Positions 1 to 10,900 of a stretch of 64,000 bases of DNA are shown here, piece after piece. Location of the stretch: assembly GCF_033439725.1 (NCBI RefSeq), contig NW_026944388.1:2542001-2606000 (forward strand). The letters run 5' to 3'. This DNA comes from Neurospora tetraspora. Taxonomy: Eukaryota > Ascomycota > Sordariomycetes > Sordariales > Sordariaceae. Each line of letters starts with the position of its first letter. Within the stretch, counting starts at the first letter, position 1. Under the pieces are notes generated by a model, which saw nothing but the letters and a program-made list of their open reading frames with translations, was not told the DNA's origin and made no database searches. The position numbers and the translations under genes are program-made.

Positions 1-2368
1 TCTGATAAATCTGGTGGAACTGGTACATGAACTGCTTGAACGGCAAGTTGTCGATCGCCTCGAGCGTATCCCAGGCTTGTTTCCGAGAAAAGTCCAACTT
101 CAACTTATCCATCCCCTGCTCAATCTCCCCCCCAACATCCTCGACACCCCCCTCTTTCCTGCCCATAACATTCTCCGCTTCCTGTTGCTGATGCTGATGC
201 TGATGCTGCTGCTGCTGTTGCTGCCATTGCTGGACCTTGTACAACCAATCCCTCTTCTTCACCTCATTCTCGATAACCACATACGCATCCGCCTGCGCCT
301 CCTTATACTCCAAAAACACGCTCAGCGCCGCGAACGCCGCAAAGCAGCCCGCCCACTCCTTGCGGGATCTTGGCTTCAGCGCCTTGCTGAAGTCCTCAAA
401 CAGCCTCCTCACCTCACGCTCAACCATGTCGTTTGTGACGGCTTTCAGCTGCCTGTTCAGCACCCTGGCCGTCAGGACCTTCCTGTCCAAGCCCTCGGGC
501 ACCCGATACCCCGCGACCTCAATAGCGTGCACGGAATCCGGGTCCAGGTGCAGGTGGTAAGACATGGTGTAGTTCATGGTCAGGATCTGCAGCGCGCGCT
601 TGACCATGACGTTGCGCGACTCGTTGGCGTATCGTCGAAGAATGGGAAGCACCCGCGTGGGGATTTCTGTAGTATGCTCGCACGATTGCGTGAGGAGGTA
701 AGCCCATTTGTCTTCGTTGTAGAGACCCTCGTGAAACTGGCGCAGGTGGCGACGCAGCTCTTCGCGCTGGTCGAGCCAGCCGTACGGCAGCGCGATCGGC
801 GTCGCCGGGCTCTCTTCGAGGACGATCCCGTGGCCGTCCGGGTGTTCGCGCGTGGTATACCACCTCGTGGCGTCGGGGGCGTCGGGGGTGGGAGTGAAGA
901 ACTTGGCAAACACGGTGAGCATAGCATCCTTGTTGAAGCCACGACCGAGAGTCAGACGCAACTTGATCGGTTTCTCGGACTCCTCCTCATCCTCCCGGAA
1001 GCGCACCAAGAAAGAGGCGACGTTTCCCCGTACGTACTCCTCCGCTCCCTTAGCGCCTTCCCGCTTCAGGTGCGCTTTCAGCCATCCCGGAAAAATGACC
1101 TCGGTGAAGTCGCTGAACTGCCAGCAAATCACCTCAGGCACGGTGAGCTTCAGCTTCTCGCACCGCCGGCACGGGCGCGTCTCCTCGCACGACACCTTAC
1201 GAGCGTGGCAGCAGAAGCAGGCGCCTATGCGGCGGACCTGCAAGGCGGAAATGGCGGTCGAGATGGCCAGAGGACCCTTGCGGCCCCTGAGGGTGGTGCG
1301 GTTGCTTCCCTCGGCGTCCTTACCGCCGAACAAGGCCGCGCTGCTGCCCTTAGCAGCGTTCTGGCTGATGGACTGGGGCGTGATGACGACGAATTTGTTT
1401 TCACCGGAGAAGTTCACGACCGCCGCGGTAGAGGATATGGTGGTGAAGGAGACTGCGGATGGGCTGGGCGAAGCCTTCTTCTTCTGGACGCGAGCATTGC
1501 CACGGGTCTTATGGATGGCAATGGGCTTGGAGGTCGCGTGCGAAGATGAGGAGGGGCCCGGAACGGGGACGGAGGGAGCCGGGTATGGCTGCTGGACTGG
1601 GACGGATAGGTGAGCAGCATTCTCGGGGACGGAGTGATGGCTCAAGGTGTGGCTGTTGATACTCTCTGGGGGGCTGGAGCTGAGTGCGCCTGCGCCGGTC
1701 TCGATGTTGAAGTCGTCCATGTTGAAGAGTGAGGGGATCTCTTCCATGGAACCGGGCGCGAGGCCGCCAGCGAAAAGAGGATCCCAGGGTGGGACATCAG
1801 CGCCGGACAAGGCAATTTCGAGGTTAAAGTCGTCCTGGAAGTTCTGTGGTTGTTGGTTCTGGTGGGTGGCAGGCTGTCCAGATGGCCCTGCAGCAGCCAT
1901 GTCTTGTTCGTACTGCGAATCATGAAACAGAAGAGAGTTGATCTCATTGTCAAAGGTATATTCGTATTCGACGAGGTGTGAGAGATCATCAGCAGAGAAT
2001 TGGTAACCACCTTCCGGCGAGCCAGACAAGGCATCTGGAGTTAAGGCAGCTGGCAGGGGGCTCAAACCGCCACCAAACTGTCCCTCAACATTGGTCCAAG
2101 AGCTTAGACTACCCTGGACAGGGCTGGCCTGAAGCCCGCCCAAAGTGCCGGTGTCGGGGCTGACATTGACGAAAGCCCAAGCGTGCTGGTCAAAGTCCGA
2201 GTCGCCGCCGATAGACTCGGGGGCATATCCATGTTGGGGGCTGTGGATGTGGGCGTGATCATGCTGATGACCATGCCCGTAGCTGTGTTCATACTCGGCT
2301 TGCTCATGCTCGGGGTTACTGTGATGCCCCTGAAAGGGTGAGTAGCCCATAAGGGGTGAAGTAGACAT
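1..2368 (-). CDS. Zn2Cys6-like fungal regulator, 3' end beyond window
   Basis: Minus-strand frame open from the ATG at 2368 to the left edge, so about 789 codons are visible and the C-terminus is missing. The first third is acidic, His/Ser/Pro-rich and low-complexity. At about residues 382-415 lies a cysteine cluster (ACFCCHARKVSC, then EETRPC, RRC and a Cys 11 residues later) that fits the Zn2Cys6 spacing C-x2-C-x6-C-x5-C-x2-C if the first and third of three closely spaced Cys are ligands. This suggests a nuclear DNA-binding regulator. The cluster sits mid-protein rather than near the N-terminus, which is atypical. Near the left edge (182-224) a CTG/ATG-type repeat encodes a Gln/His run. The frame stays open upstream of the ATG to about 2772 without another ATG, so a spliced upstream exon is possible. 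The start has a good context (AAAACATG). Target genes cannot be inferred. Confidence 0.75.
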   Translation of the reverse strand, partial: MSTSPLMGYSPFQGHHSNPEHEQAEYEHSYGHGHQHDHAHIHSPQHGYAPESIGGDSDFDQHAWAFVNVSPDTGTLGGLQASPVQGSLSSWTNVEGQFGGGLSPLPAALTPDALSGSPEGGYQFSADDLSHLVEYEYTFDNEINSLLFHDSQYEQDMAAAGPSGQPATHQNQQPQNFQDDFNLEIALSGADVPPWDPLFAGGLAPGSMEEIPSLFNMDDFNIETGAGALSSSPPESINSHTLSHHSVPENAAHLSVPVQQPYPAPSVPVPGPSSSSHATSKPIAIHKTRGNARVQKKKASPSPSAVSFTTISSTAAVVNFSGENKFVVITPQSISQNAAKGSSAALFGGKDAEGSNRTTLRGRKGPLAISTAISALQVRRIGACFCCHARKVSCEETRPCRRCEKLKLTVPEVICWQFSDFTEVIFPGWLKAHLKREGAKGAEEYVRGNVASFLVRFREDEEESEKPIKLRLTLGRGFNKDAMLTVFAKFFTPTPDAPDATRWYTTREHPDGHGIVLEESPATPIALPYGWLDQREELRRHLRQFHEGLYNEDKWAYLLTQSCEHTTEIPTRVLPILRRYANESRNVMVKRALQILTMNYTMSYHLHLDPDSVHAIEVAGYRVPEGLDRKVLTARVLNRQLKAVTNDMVEREVRRLFEDFSKALKPRSRKEWAGCFAAFAALSVFLEYKEAQADAYVVIENEVKKRDWLYKVQQWQQQQQQHQHQHQQQEAENVMGRKEGGVEDVGGEIEQGMDKLKLDFSRKQAWDTLEAIDNLPFKQFMYQFHQIYQ

Positions 2369-4730
2369 GTTTTCCGAGGGAGCGGGTTCGGCTGGTGGTG
2401 TTATGGTTTCGCGGCCTTTGCCCTTGTCAGTGGCCCTCGTGGTGTCGAGGGCTTCGTTCTTTGATTCCTCCACTTTGGCGGTTGGAAAGGTAATCTTCGG
2501 GATTTCCTTGAACGGGAAACCTCCTTGTTCCGGGGGCTCGGGGTCTTGGACGCCTTGAGATGCGTTGGCTGGGACCTCGGTTGGTGAAACGTGAAGGGAC
2601 TGTTGTCTATGGCTTTGTGGACGTTGGGTCGTACGCTGGTGTGATGTTGTGTTGCGGTGATGCTTTGGACAGTTGAGCTCTTTGACGCTTGTTGAACGGT
2701 CTATTCGAAAGTGGTGTAGAAAGGTGAAACCGATTCGAGATTCTGTGCGATGTAATCCTCGTTCTTATACCCAGCGAGAGCTCTGGGATTCCGCAGCACG
2801 AAGATCAATGGCTCATGAGATGCTCTTTTTGTCAAAAGTGTCGTTCTCTTGTTTGCCGTATCGAGCCTGTTCGAGACCAAGGAAAGGTGTCGCAGCAGGA
2901 CTGTGGAAGGGTAGAGTCGAGTCACGACAGCTACCAAGACCGAGGGATTCCCATCCGTGAGAGTCAGAAGAGTGGTAAGAAGAGGGTAATGGGAACAGTG
3001 ATGAGAGACGAGAAATGAGTTGAGAAACTGGAAACGAGGAAAGTGATTCAGATATTGGAAACACAAAAAAGATTAGTGTTGTTTTTCCGAGTCCTTTTGA
3101 TCCTGAAGAGACCCTGACCTGACGTTGTCAAGGACAGGTCAGTCAAAGCCAAGACAAGACGTTTGCCTGCCTGATCTACCCCTCCATGACAGATTGGACC
3201 CGATGGGATACAATGTTGTACACGGTAGACAGGCCGGGAGTGGCTTCAAACTTGTGAGTGTCAAGAGTATCCAGGACCCGTCTTCTTGCTCAGCCTCTCT
3301 GGCGAAAAACATTCTTGTAACAAACCGGACGATATACTAACCTCTTCAGGGTACCGAACAGATGCGCAACTTGCATGCCCATTCCTTGCGATCATCCCCC
3401 ATTGTTCATCATGATCATGTTCCTATTGGACAGAATCGAGGCGTGGTTCACTCAGCCCGCCCTGCCACCAGGGGATGCGCAACCCGTGGGTGTTCCGCGG
3501 GGGTCATGGGGATGGGCATGAGGTGGGCGAGGTGTCATTCAGAGAGGGGACATTGGGGACAAATTGGGGGAAATGTCTCGATGCGAAAGAAGTCAGAAAA
3601 GGAAGAAGGATGGAAGCCAACACTCTTGGCGCCGCTATACCCAATTTGGATACCGATTCCAACAGCCACTATTTGAACCGCGCCTCCTCCCACTGGCCAG
3701 TGGCCTCTCTTTCTCTGGTTTCCCTACCATTTCACTATACCATTTCCATATTCATGTACTGATCTTACCGTACTACACACCGATGCTGCCCACCAGATAT
3801 GTCACTTCGTTTCACCTTCCTGGATCCTTGCTTGCATCACAGGTCGATGGACGGACGGACAGATTCCGTGGAGGCGAGGTTACCGTAGATGCATTGTTCA
3901 CCAAAGATGGAATCCAGGGCGAACGTCACTCGACTCGAGCAAACAATCTGCCCGTCTGGCCTTCATCTGAACCCAACACTTCCGAGGCATCGAGTCGCCG
4001 TCCGCTTATGAATGACAAGACTTGAATGCAGAGAGAACGTTACCAATCGAACAGAGCTTCTGGAATTCTTCTTGGTATATGTTGGTGCTACACCGGAGAA
4101 CTACGAAAGGACAACCCGCCAAGGCCAGCAATGCCTCAATCAACTATAACTTACACACGACCAAATCCCCTTTGCCAATGACGACAACTGCGGTGATGAC
4201 GACCAATACTTTCAAGTACTAGCAAACAAAAGACCAAGATGAATTTTAAACATCAAGAATCCGTTCAACATCTCGTTCACCAACTACCCCCACGGTGCCA
4301 CCATCCCAAGCGTACCTACCCAGTATACCCAGCGTTACGCATCATGGATTCATGGGGAAAAAAGAGCAAGGACAAGGACCAGGTGGGCATGCTGTGTCTC
4401 CCCACGGCACACACCACACATCACTTACACCACAGACTAGTCTACACGCTCTTATATCCGCCCTCGCCTCATCGGCATCGGCCTCGGCTTACTGAATGGT
4501 ATGTATCATATGTATCATGTAAGATTCCACGGAATCTTTCTTGATCTTAGCGTCATCCGTAACAACCCCGAGTTGTGAACAACTCGACAATACGAAGAAG
4601 GGGTAGCGAAAGATGCCTATGATGGCCGGTTACGTAGATACCCCTAGTCAAGTAAGCTGAGCCTCAGAGTTGTACTCGACGTATGATCTCTTATATCCTT
4701 CGTGATGGAGGTGCTTTCCTCCACCGGCCA

Positions 4731-4897
4731 AAACAAAAAAGAGAAAAAAAAGAAATACACCAAAAACGTGAGAAAAAAAAAGAGCAAAGAAAGAAAATAA
4801 CCAAGTTAGGTAAGAGAGACAGGGAGGCAAAAAGAGAGAAAGAGAAAGGAAAATCAAAAAGAGAAAGGAAAAAGGGAAAAGAAGACCCAGATCCAAT
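4731..4897 (+). repeat. Purine-only low-complexity tract
   Basis: A run of about 165 bases that is almost entirely A and G on the plus strand (GAGAAA/AAAGAG-type units), with few pyrimidine interruptions. Frames through it encode only Lys/Glu/Arg, or Phe/Leu/Ser on the other strand, and are not credible genes. Confidence 0.8.
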
Positions 4898-5118
4898 AGA
4901 CATTGATTGACTCTACACCACAAGGTCGGCTCGACCGAGGTCCCTCCGGTACATATGTAACCCTCGACAAACACCAAAAGATCTCGGTAAACAAAGCCGA
5001 GACAAAGCCGCCTCGCCATCGCAAGATATGAGTGCTTCCCTACCTAGGTACTGTACCTCTAAGACGAGGCAAGTCCAAACGAGGAGGAAGGGCACGGCGG
5101 CAAGAATGACATGACAGG

Positions 5119-5152
5119 CAACACAACACAACACAACACAACACAATACAAT
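5119..5152 (+). repeat. (ACACA)n microsatellite
   Basis: Six or so tandem pentanucleotide units of the ACACA type, ending in a diverged ATACA unit. Confidence 0.85.
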
Positions 5153-5220
5153 CTGGAACCACGACATTAATCAGTGATGTGGTTGTAGTGGTGGTAACTG
5201 GTAGCCGGTAATCAGGTTCG

Positions 5221-5436
5221 GTAAGTCGTAAGGTAGGTATGTAGGTATGTAGGTAGGTAGGTTGTGAGATATTATAACCCGTGCTACACATTGAGAGAGG
5301 TCGGGCCGGTTTGTTCGGTAGGTAAGGTAGAGATAAGGTAGTGTAGAGGTAGAGTAGAGGTGGGGGTAGAAGAGGTAGAGGTAGAGGCAGAGGTAGGTAG
5401 AGGTAGAGGTAGAGGTAGAGTAGAGTAGCGTAGAGC
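5221..5436 (+). repeat. GTAG and GGTAGA compound microsatellite
   Basis: A GTAGGTAT/GTAG array at about 5233-5263, then after a short unique stretch a GGTAGA/GTAGA array at about 5340-5430. The opposite strand encodes Leu-Tyr repeats, a low-complexity artefact. Confidence 0.85.
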
Positions 5437-6065
5437 AAGGAAGCTGGTACGTATGTTTAGTGAGGGAGGCGAGGGTGTGTCGATGTTGTGCGAATAGGTG
5501 CAAGAAAAGGCCGGAGTAAACATTTAAACACGTTGAGGTATCAAAATGTAGTTGATGCAAAAAGCCAATAACTAACAATATCAGAAGACCACCCTCCCAT
5601 GATCCACGAGTAAACACCCACCCACCCCAACCAACACCTCAGTTGATTTGCAAAACGTAAATCAAGAGTAGCAACCACGCGAGAAATAATGAGACCCCAG
5701 GAGAGACATGGAGAAAGGAAAAGATCGCGCCTTTCTCGTCTTCTGATCCAAAAGCATCTTTCCTTCCCCGGTTCCAGCCAAGCTGTCCGATGCAGGTAAT
5801 CCATATCCATATCCGAGCTGAGAGATGAGTGAGGTATATCGACAGTCCATATCCTTTTGCTTTTTCCCCCTTTGCTTTTCCTTCCTTCCTTCCTTCTATC
5901 CAAACAGTATGCCCTTTCCCGTTCCCAATCCAAACCAGTTTTTTACCCAATGCGTGTTCCTCCTTTCCTTTTTCTCCCTCTTTTTTCACTTTCCCTTTTT
6001 CCTAGGTAACCTTGACAAACCAGTGGAAGTAAAGTAAGTATGCTTCCATGTCTTTGGTACTGTCT

Positions 6066-6102
6066 CCCTTTCCCTTTCCCTTTCCCGTTCCCGTTCCCGT
6101 TC
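6066..6102 (+). repeat. CCCTTT / CCCGTT hexanucleotide array
   Basis: About four CCCTTT units followed by three CCCGTT units, directly before an AT-rich stretch near the 3' flank of the next minus-strand gene. Confidence 0.85.
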
Positions 6103-6509
6103 TATATATCAATCCGCCAACAAGCCTTCTCTTGACTTATCCGTGCGTAGTGTAGCGTAGATATAGCCTCCTGTTGTTTTGTCGACATGAAGTGTCCGTC
6201 CGGGGCTCTTCTTCCAGAAAGCCAAAGCAGAATGCAAGAACAAGAATATGAAACAAAAACAGATATAACAAAACAGAATGCCTCCGACCGAGTGGATGCT
6301 ACATGACCAAACCTTCTATATAAAGCCTTGCGGCCGTTTCCTTTGCCCGTATATCTTCCCAACCAGTGATGCAATGAAAAAAAACAATAAAAAAGGGGGG
6401 GGCCAAAGCCGAGTTCCAAATCCAGAGGGGAGTCCTGTAGGGGGATATAACCAACCAAATCAACGCGCGAGAAAAGACAAAAACACAAAGCAGAAGTCAA
6501 ACCAAAGGC

Positions 6510-7966
6510 TCAACGAAACCTCGCCGCCGCAGCCGCCGCCCGCTCCTGAATCTGCTGCTCCGTGCTCACATACAACTTGTCCAAAAAGTCCATAGCCGGC
6601 GCATCCTTCAGAATCTTGGCGACCTGAATTCCCGCACTGATCAGCTGCAAAATATTCCGATCGTCCTTCAGCGGGCGACTCTGATGCTTCGCCGCATGCC
6701 TCATCTCCAGACTGTTCTCCAGAATCGTCACAAACTGCTTGATCTGTCCGTTATACAGCACCCGTGCAGGGATCCTGCGCTTTGTGGCCAGTCTCTTCAA
6801 AAGATACACCCACTCGGTCCACTCGCGGTCTTGCGGCCTCTCGACGGGCCGCATGTCTTGGGTTAAAGGGATGGGGAACTGGTACTTGGCTACGAAATCG
6901 TAGGCGCATTGGGAGAGCCGGTCGTTGACTTGCGTCAGGACTGAGTCCTGTTCTTGCACGAGCAGGTTGGTGGGCAGGTGCGGGAGCTCGCGCTCTTGCA
7001 TGGCGATGTATTCGGGCGGAGGACGCTGGAGGAATTGGTGGGGGCCGTCGAACTCGTCCCGGTTGGAGGGCCGGCGCTGGGAACGGCCGCCTCGGTTGTT
7101 GCCATTGCCGTTGCCGTTGTGGTTGTTATGGTGGTTGTGGTGGTTGTGGTGGTTCTTGTTGCCGCCCGGCTTGCTGGATGGTGCTGTTGACAGCGACGGG
7201 TTGTCGAGCGAGTAGTCGGAGAGGCTGGGCGAGCCCATGATGTCGTCGACCGAATCCGACGACGACGAGGCGAACCGCGACGACGACGTCGGGTGGTGGT
7301 GATCACCCCATCCCCCCTGTGTATGGTTGAGGTTGGGCGCGGTGCTTCGGTACTGCCCGTTAAGGTGCCCGTGGACGGCGCCGTGGCTTGGCGCGCTAGT
7401 GTACGCCGGCCCGACGGGGGCTGGTCGGGGGTTGTAAAGCTGAGGAGTGGGCGCGGCGGCGGCAGCAGCAGCGGCGTGGTGGTAGACGTGGTCGGGTCCG
7501 GCTCGTCCAAGGTTGTATTGGTTCTTTAGGTTGCTTCCGAGGCCGATACCGTTGCCTAGCGCCGTCATCGACACGGCGGTCGTTGGCAGGTTAAACGTCG
7601 AGACATTTCCGGTTGTTGAGAAGGCCACGCTTTGAGCTTGGGTGTTATTTTCGTTGTTCCTCTGTAGATCGGGATATTCTCGTTGGAGGCATGGTTTCCT
7701 TACCTATGCGGCCGATAGGGACCCCTGCCCGTGACATCGAACGAGGTGTTGTTGGTGTGCTGCTGGTATGATGTTGTATCGTTGTATAGCGGGCTTTTGG
7801 TGCGTCGGTTAGTTAGCTCTAGATGCGCCCCGATTACCCCCAAAAGAGGGATCATATGACGGTCAAAGTTGGGGGTTTGGGTTGTATTTTCCCACCTGCG
7901 CGTAGAGAGCCAAGGGTCACTCGGCATACCTGCCGACATGCGGTAGGCAAAGTCCGGCTGCGCCAT
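6510..7966 (-). CDS. Low-complexity protein with conserved-looking C-terminus
   Basis: Predicted 460-residue protein from exons 7966-7704 and 7629-6510. The 74-bp intron (GTAAGG donor, AAG acceptor, TAAC branch candidate) joins phases exactly (87 codons plus 2 nt, then 1 nt). The large 3' exon is one frame of about 370 codons, open from the acceptor region to its stop; the upstream exon is less certain because the acceptor is weak and that 3' frame stays open upstream. The middle of the protein holds poly-Ala and Ser-rich stretches and His/Asn/Gly repeats (HNHHNHHNHHNNHNGNGNG). The last 170 residues look globular and helical (REWTEWVYLLKRLATKRRIP, then KQFVTILENSLEMRHAAKHQ). I do not recognise the family and assign no function. 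Confidence 0.65.
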
Positions 7967-10900
7967 CTTTTTTTTCGGATTTTCTATAGCTGATCTGTCG
8001 GAATGGGATTTCCAAAGATGCAATTCTTGTTGAAAGAGCTCCCGTCCAAAATGGTGGTATTTTATCAAGACCTCTTTTTGCAAAACTGGGCGAGCGCAAA
8101 AACCGCAACACGGAAAAATCAGAAAAATGGCCCGCAAGAGTGTTCAAATTGGCAGAGGAGAAAAAAAAATATTATCCAGCAAAAGGGCAGAAACCGAAAA
8201 ACCTGCGGCCAGGATTTCCTGGGATACCGGCCACCAAAATCTTTCAACTCCAGAAGGATCCACGAAACGGAGCTGGCGATAACCTCACTGGGATATCCGA
8301 TCTTTTCGGCGGGTTCGCAATGATTCAGGGGTCCGGTAGGACTCTCGCTGGCGACTCGACCAAACACGCGGGCGGGTATGAAAGCTCGGCGGCGGGCGCA
8401 CGAGTGGATTCCTATTTTTTCTGATCACGAACCGAACCCGAGATCAACAGCGGCGTGTCCTGTGCTCGATAACCAGCAGCATGACACTCTTCCTTCGGAC
8501 AAAGATGATGAAAGATAAAGGAGACTCCAGAGACTCCAGAGGGCTAGGCCCACGATGGAGACATATATGCCTCGAAGTTGGGAGCGTGTGGCAAGGTTGA
8601 CGCTGTCACGACAGTGAGCAGCACAGACACGGCGCGACACGGTATCCTGGCCGGTGGACGTGGAGGTTAGGTTAAACACGCGGTGTGTGTGTGTGGCCTG
8701 TGCCGGTTCGCCCCGGCAGTGAGGAGGATGAGAGCACGACACGCGCACGTGCAATCACACGCCCCGTTTCCCGGTCAGCAAGAGACACAAGCGAGCGATG
8801 TCAACTTTGGACCGCCAGCAAGCGCGCGTGGGGGATGTTTCTTCTGACTCGCGCAAGGGTCCAAATCAATCGGGTGTGGACGAGAACGGAAGATGATGTT
8901 CGGGTTGGCGAGACGTGGCGATGATCGCGGGCCGCAAACAAGTCAACAAAGTCAAACCGCAGGACGAGTGAGTGCATCTTTGCATGCTCGTGGATTCTTT
9001 TGTTGGTCATTGTTCTCGGTTGCCGGGACACCCTGGACATCTGATTGTGCGCCGTAATCCTCGGTTCTCCAAGGCCAGAGGGTGGCCTGCGCTTGCAGGG
9101 CAGAAGCATCTGTACGGTGGAAAGTGCTCCTGCTGGTGGTGGTGCGTCGTGGTGGTGAATCCCAGGCCATTCCATTGGCATGTCGACCGGCGGGAAGTGG
9201 GTGGTCTGGCCTGGTTGCCCGGATGAGTGTCGTCGTGCCAAAACACCCAAACATCGCGAAGACGAGGCTCACCAAAACGGTTTGACGGTGTAGGTTCCAC
9301 GGGATAGGGCACCAGCGTTGGGCAATGGCAGAGACAAGTTGCCAAAGACGGCGTGTTCTTGGGAATGCAAGATGTGTTGTCGTCCAAAGGCCATCCGAGG
9401 TGATTGGTGCAAGGAGCTCCCCTGCTCCCGACCGAACAAGTCGGAGCTGGTTGTGATTCGGAGAACGTGGAAGCTCTGGAAGGGTTGGGCACAAATGGAA
9501 CACAGTTCGCTGGCAAGCCCAATGTATGTCTTGATGCCACATGCCATGCCGCCCGTTTACCGACTTTTCCTCCCCCCATCCTGATCCTGCCCCCAATCCC
9601 GCATCCCGTTCTGTGGCCCTGCACCTCTGCGGCCTCTGCCGGTGCGGGCATGCGGTTCCGGATTCTTTAATGTTGTGTCCTGCCCCCTTCTCCTGCAACC
9701 CTCCCTCTTTGGGTCTCTTCCTCTTCCTTAAAAAGGGTCAGGACCAAAGCTGAGATCCGCATCAGGACTTCGAAGTCCGGAGATCTGGTGTACGGTATCG
9801 GCCTTGGGAAAGACCGCATACGCGCCATATTACCCCCAAGGAAAACCAAACGGATGCCCAAAATGTGAGGCCGGAATGGGAACTCATTCATGAGATGAGA
9901 CTCCCGTTGCAACGGTCTCGCTTACCGGCCGCCGGTTGTGTGGAAACCCTTTGGAGCACTGGAAGGGCGGCCCCATCTCTCCGCCAGTCCCGGATACCCC
10001 GTTACGTTGGATGCCCGTTTCTTTTGCGACCGTCCCGTCGCGGATTTGGATGCCGGCCATGTTCTTGCCCTTTTCGTTTTCCCTTCTTGTCTCGGTCCGA
10101 ATGAGCCGCCCGTTTTCCCGAAGCCTCAGCCCGGAGTGGGGATTTCCCAACAACACAACACACCTTACCCAGACAACCGGCCCCGGACCCAGCCCCGGAC
10201 AGGCCTTCAGCCGGTTACCTCCGTGTCATCTCCGGAGGCAGGTATTATATCATTACGTTTCGTCAGGTGAGTGACCATCGAGAAGATGCATCGGCCCACA
10301 ACCATTCATGAAGGACTGTAAAGAGAAATACTCGGCGTAGCTGTGCTGGACCACCAGCAGCCTACGTCTCTCGACAAGACATAGCAGCCCTTGGAGCACC
10401 TTGATGGTTCATGTTTCCCCGGATGGATGGTGTTGGTGTTGATGTTGTTCCAAGTTGGAACTTCAGATGGGCCTTACCTCTGGCCGATGGCCGAGGCAGC
10501 CTCGGGGTGAAAGTCTGCCCCGGTCGAAATCTGCGGTAGTACCGATCTGGAGCTTTGCGCCATCCCCTGGAACCTCATCTGATACCGATATCTTTCTGAG
10601 ACTCACTTACATACATCTGGAGGCAGTAGACCCTGATGACACTATCGTCCGACCGATGCCCACTCGACAGCGTGCCACCGCAGGTTTCGTTTACCCTACC
10701 CACCATATCAGTTGGCTTGGCATCTCTGGATCCTTATGAGATCAAGTTCCAGATGAGGCCTGGCGGGGTGCTTTGTATGTCCAGGAGCTGTCCGAGGAGG
10801 GGTTCTAGGTGTTACAGCATACCACGTTGTTGTGTTGTGTGAGATATGGACCAATCCCGAGATCGACGACATGTTGTGGCACTCAGTCAAGCCACCATCG

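Larger units (their letters stand above)
2369..6509. other. Intergenic region, no convincing gene
   Basis: About 4.1 kb between the 5' end of the Zn2Cys6-like regulator and the 3' end of the next minus-strand gene. Only short low-complexity frames are present. The first kilobase probably carries the promoter and leader of the regulator, and the last few hundred bases the 3' UTR of the downstream gene. It holds several simple repeats, listed separately. Confidence 0.6.

Noticed and set aside
14-1549. 511-codon plus-strand frame
   Set aside because: It starts at GTG and lies antisense to the Zn2Cys6-like regulator, whose frame has the domain and the sensible composition.
5040-5617. Leu-Tyr-rich minus-strand frames
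   Set aside because: They are translations of GTAG/GGTAGA microsatellites.
6925-7529. Plus- and minus-strand frames rich in Val, Thr or Arg
   Set aside because: They are shadows of the His/Asn/Ala repeat region of the 6510-7966 gene.
8952-9698. 248-codon minus-strand frame and its 214-codon neighbour
   Set aside because: The frames overlap each other, have no recognisable domain, and their composition mirrors random GC-rich DNA.
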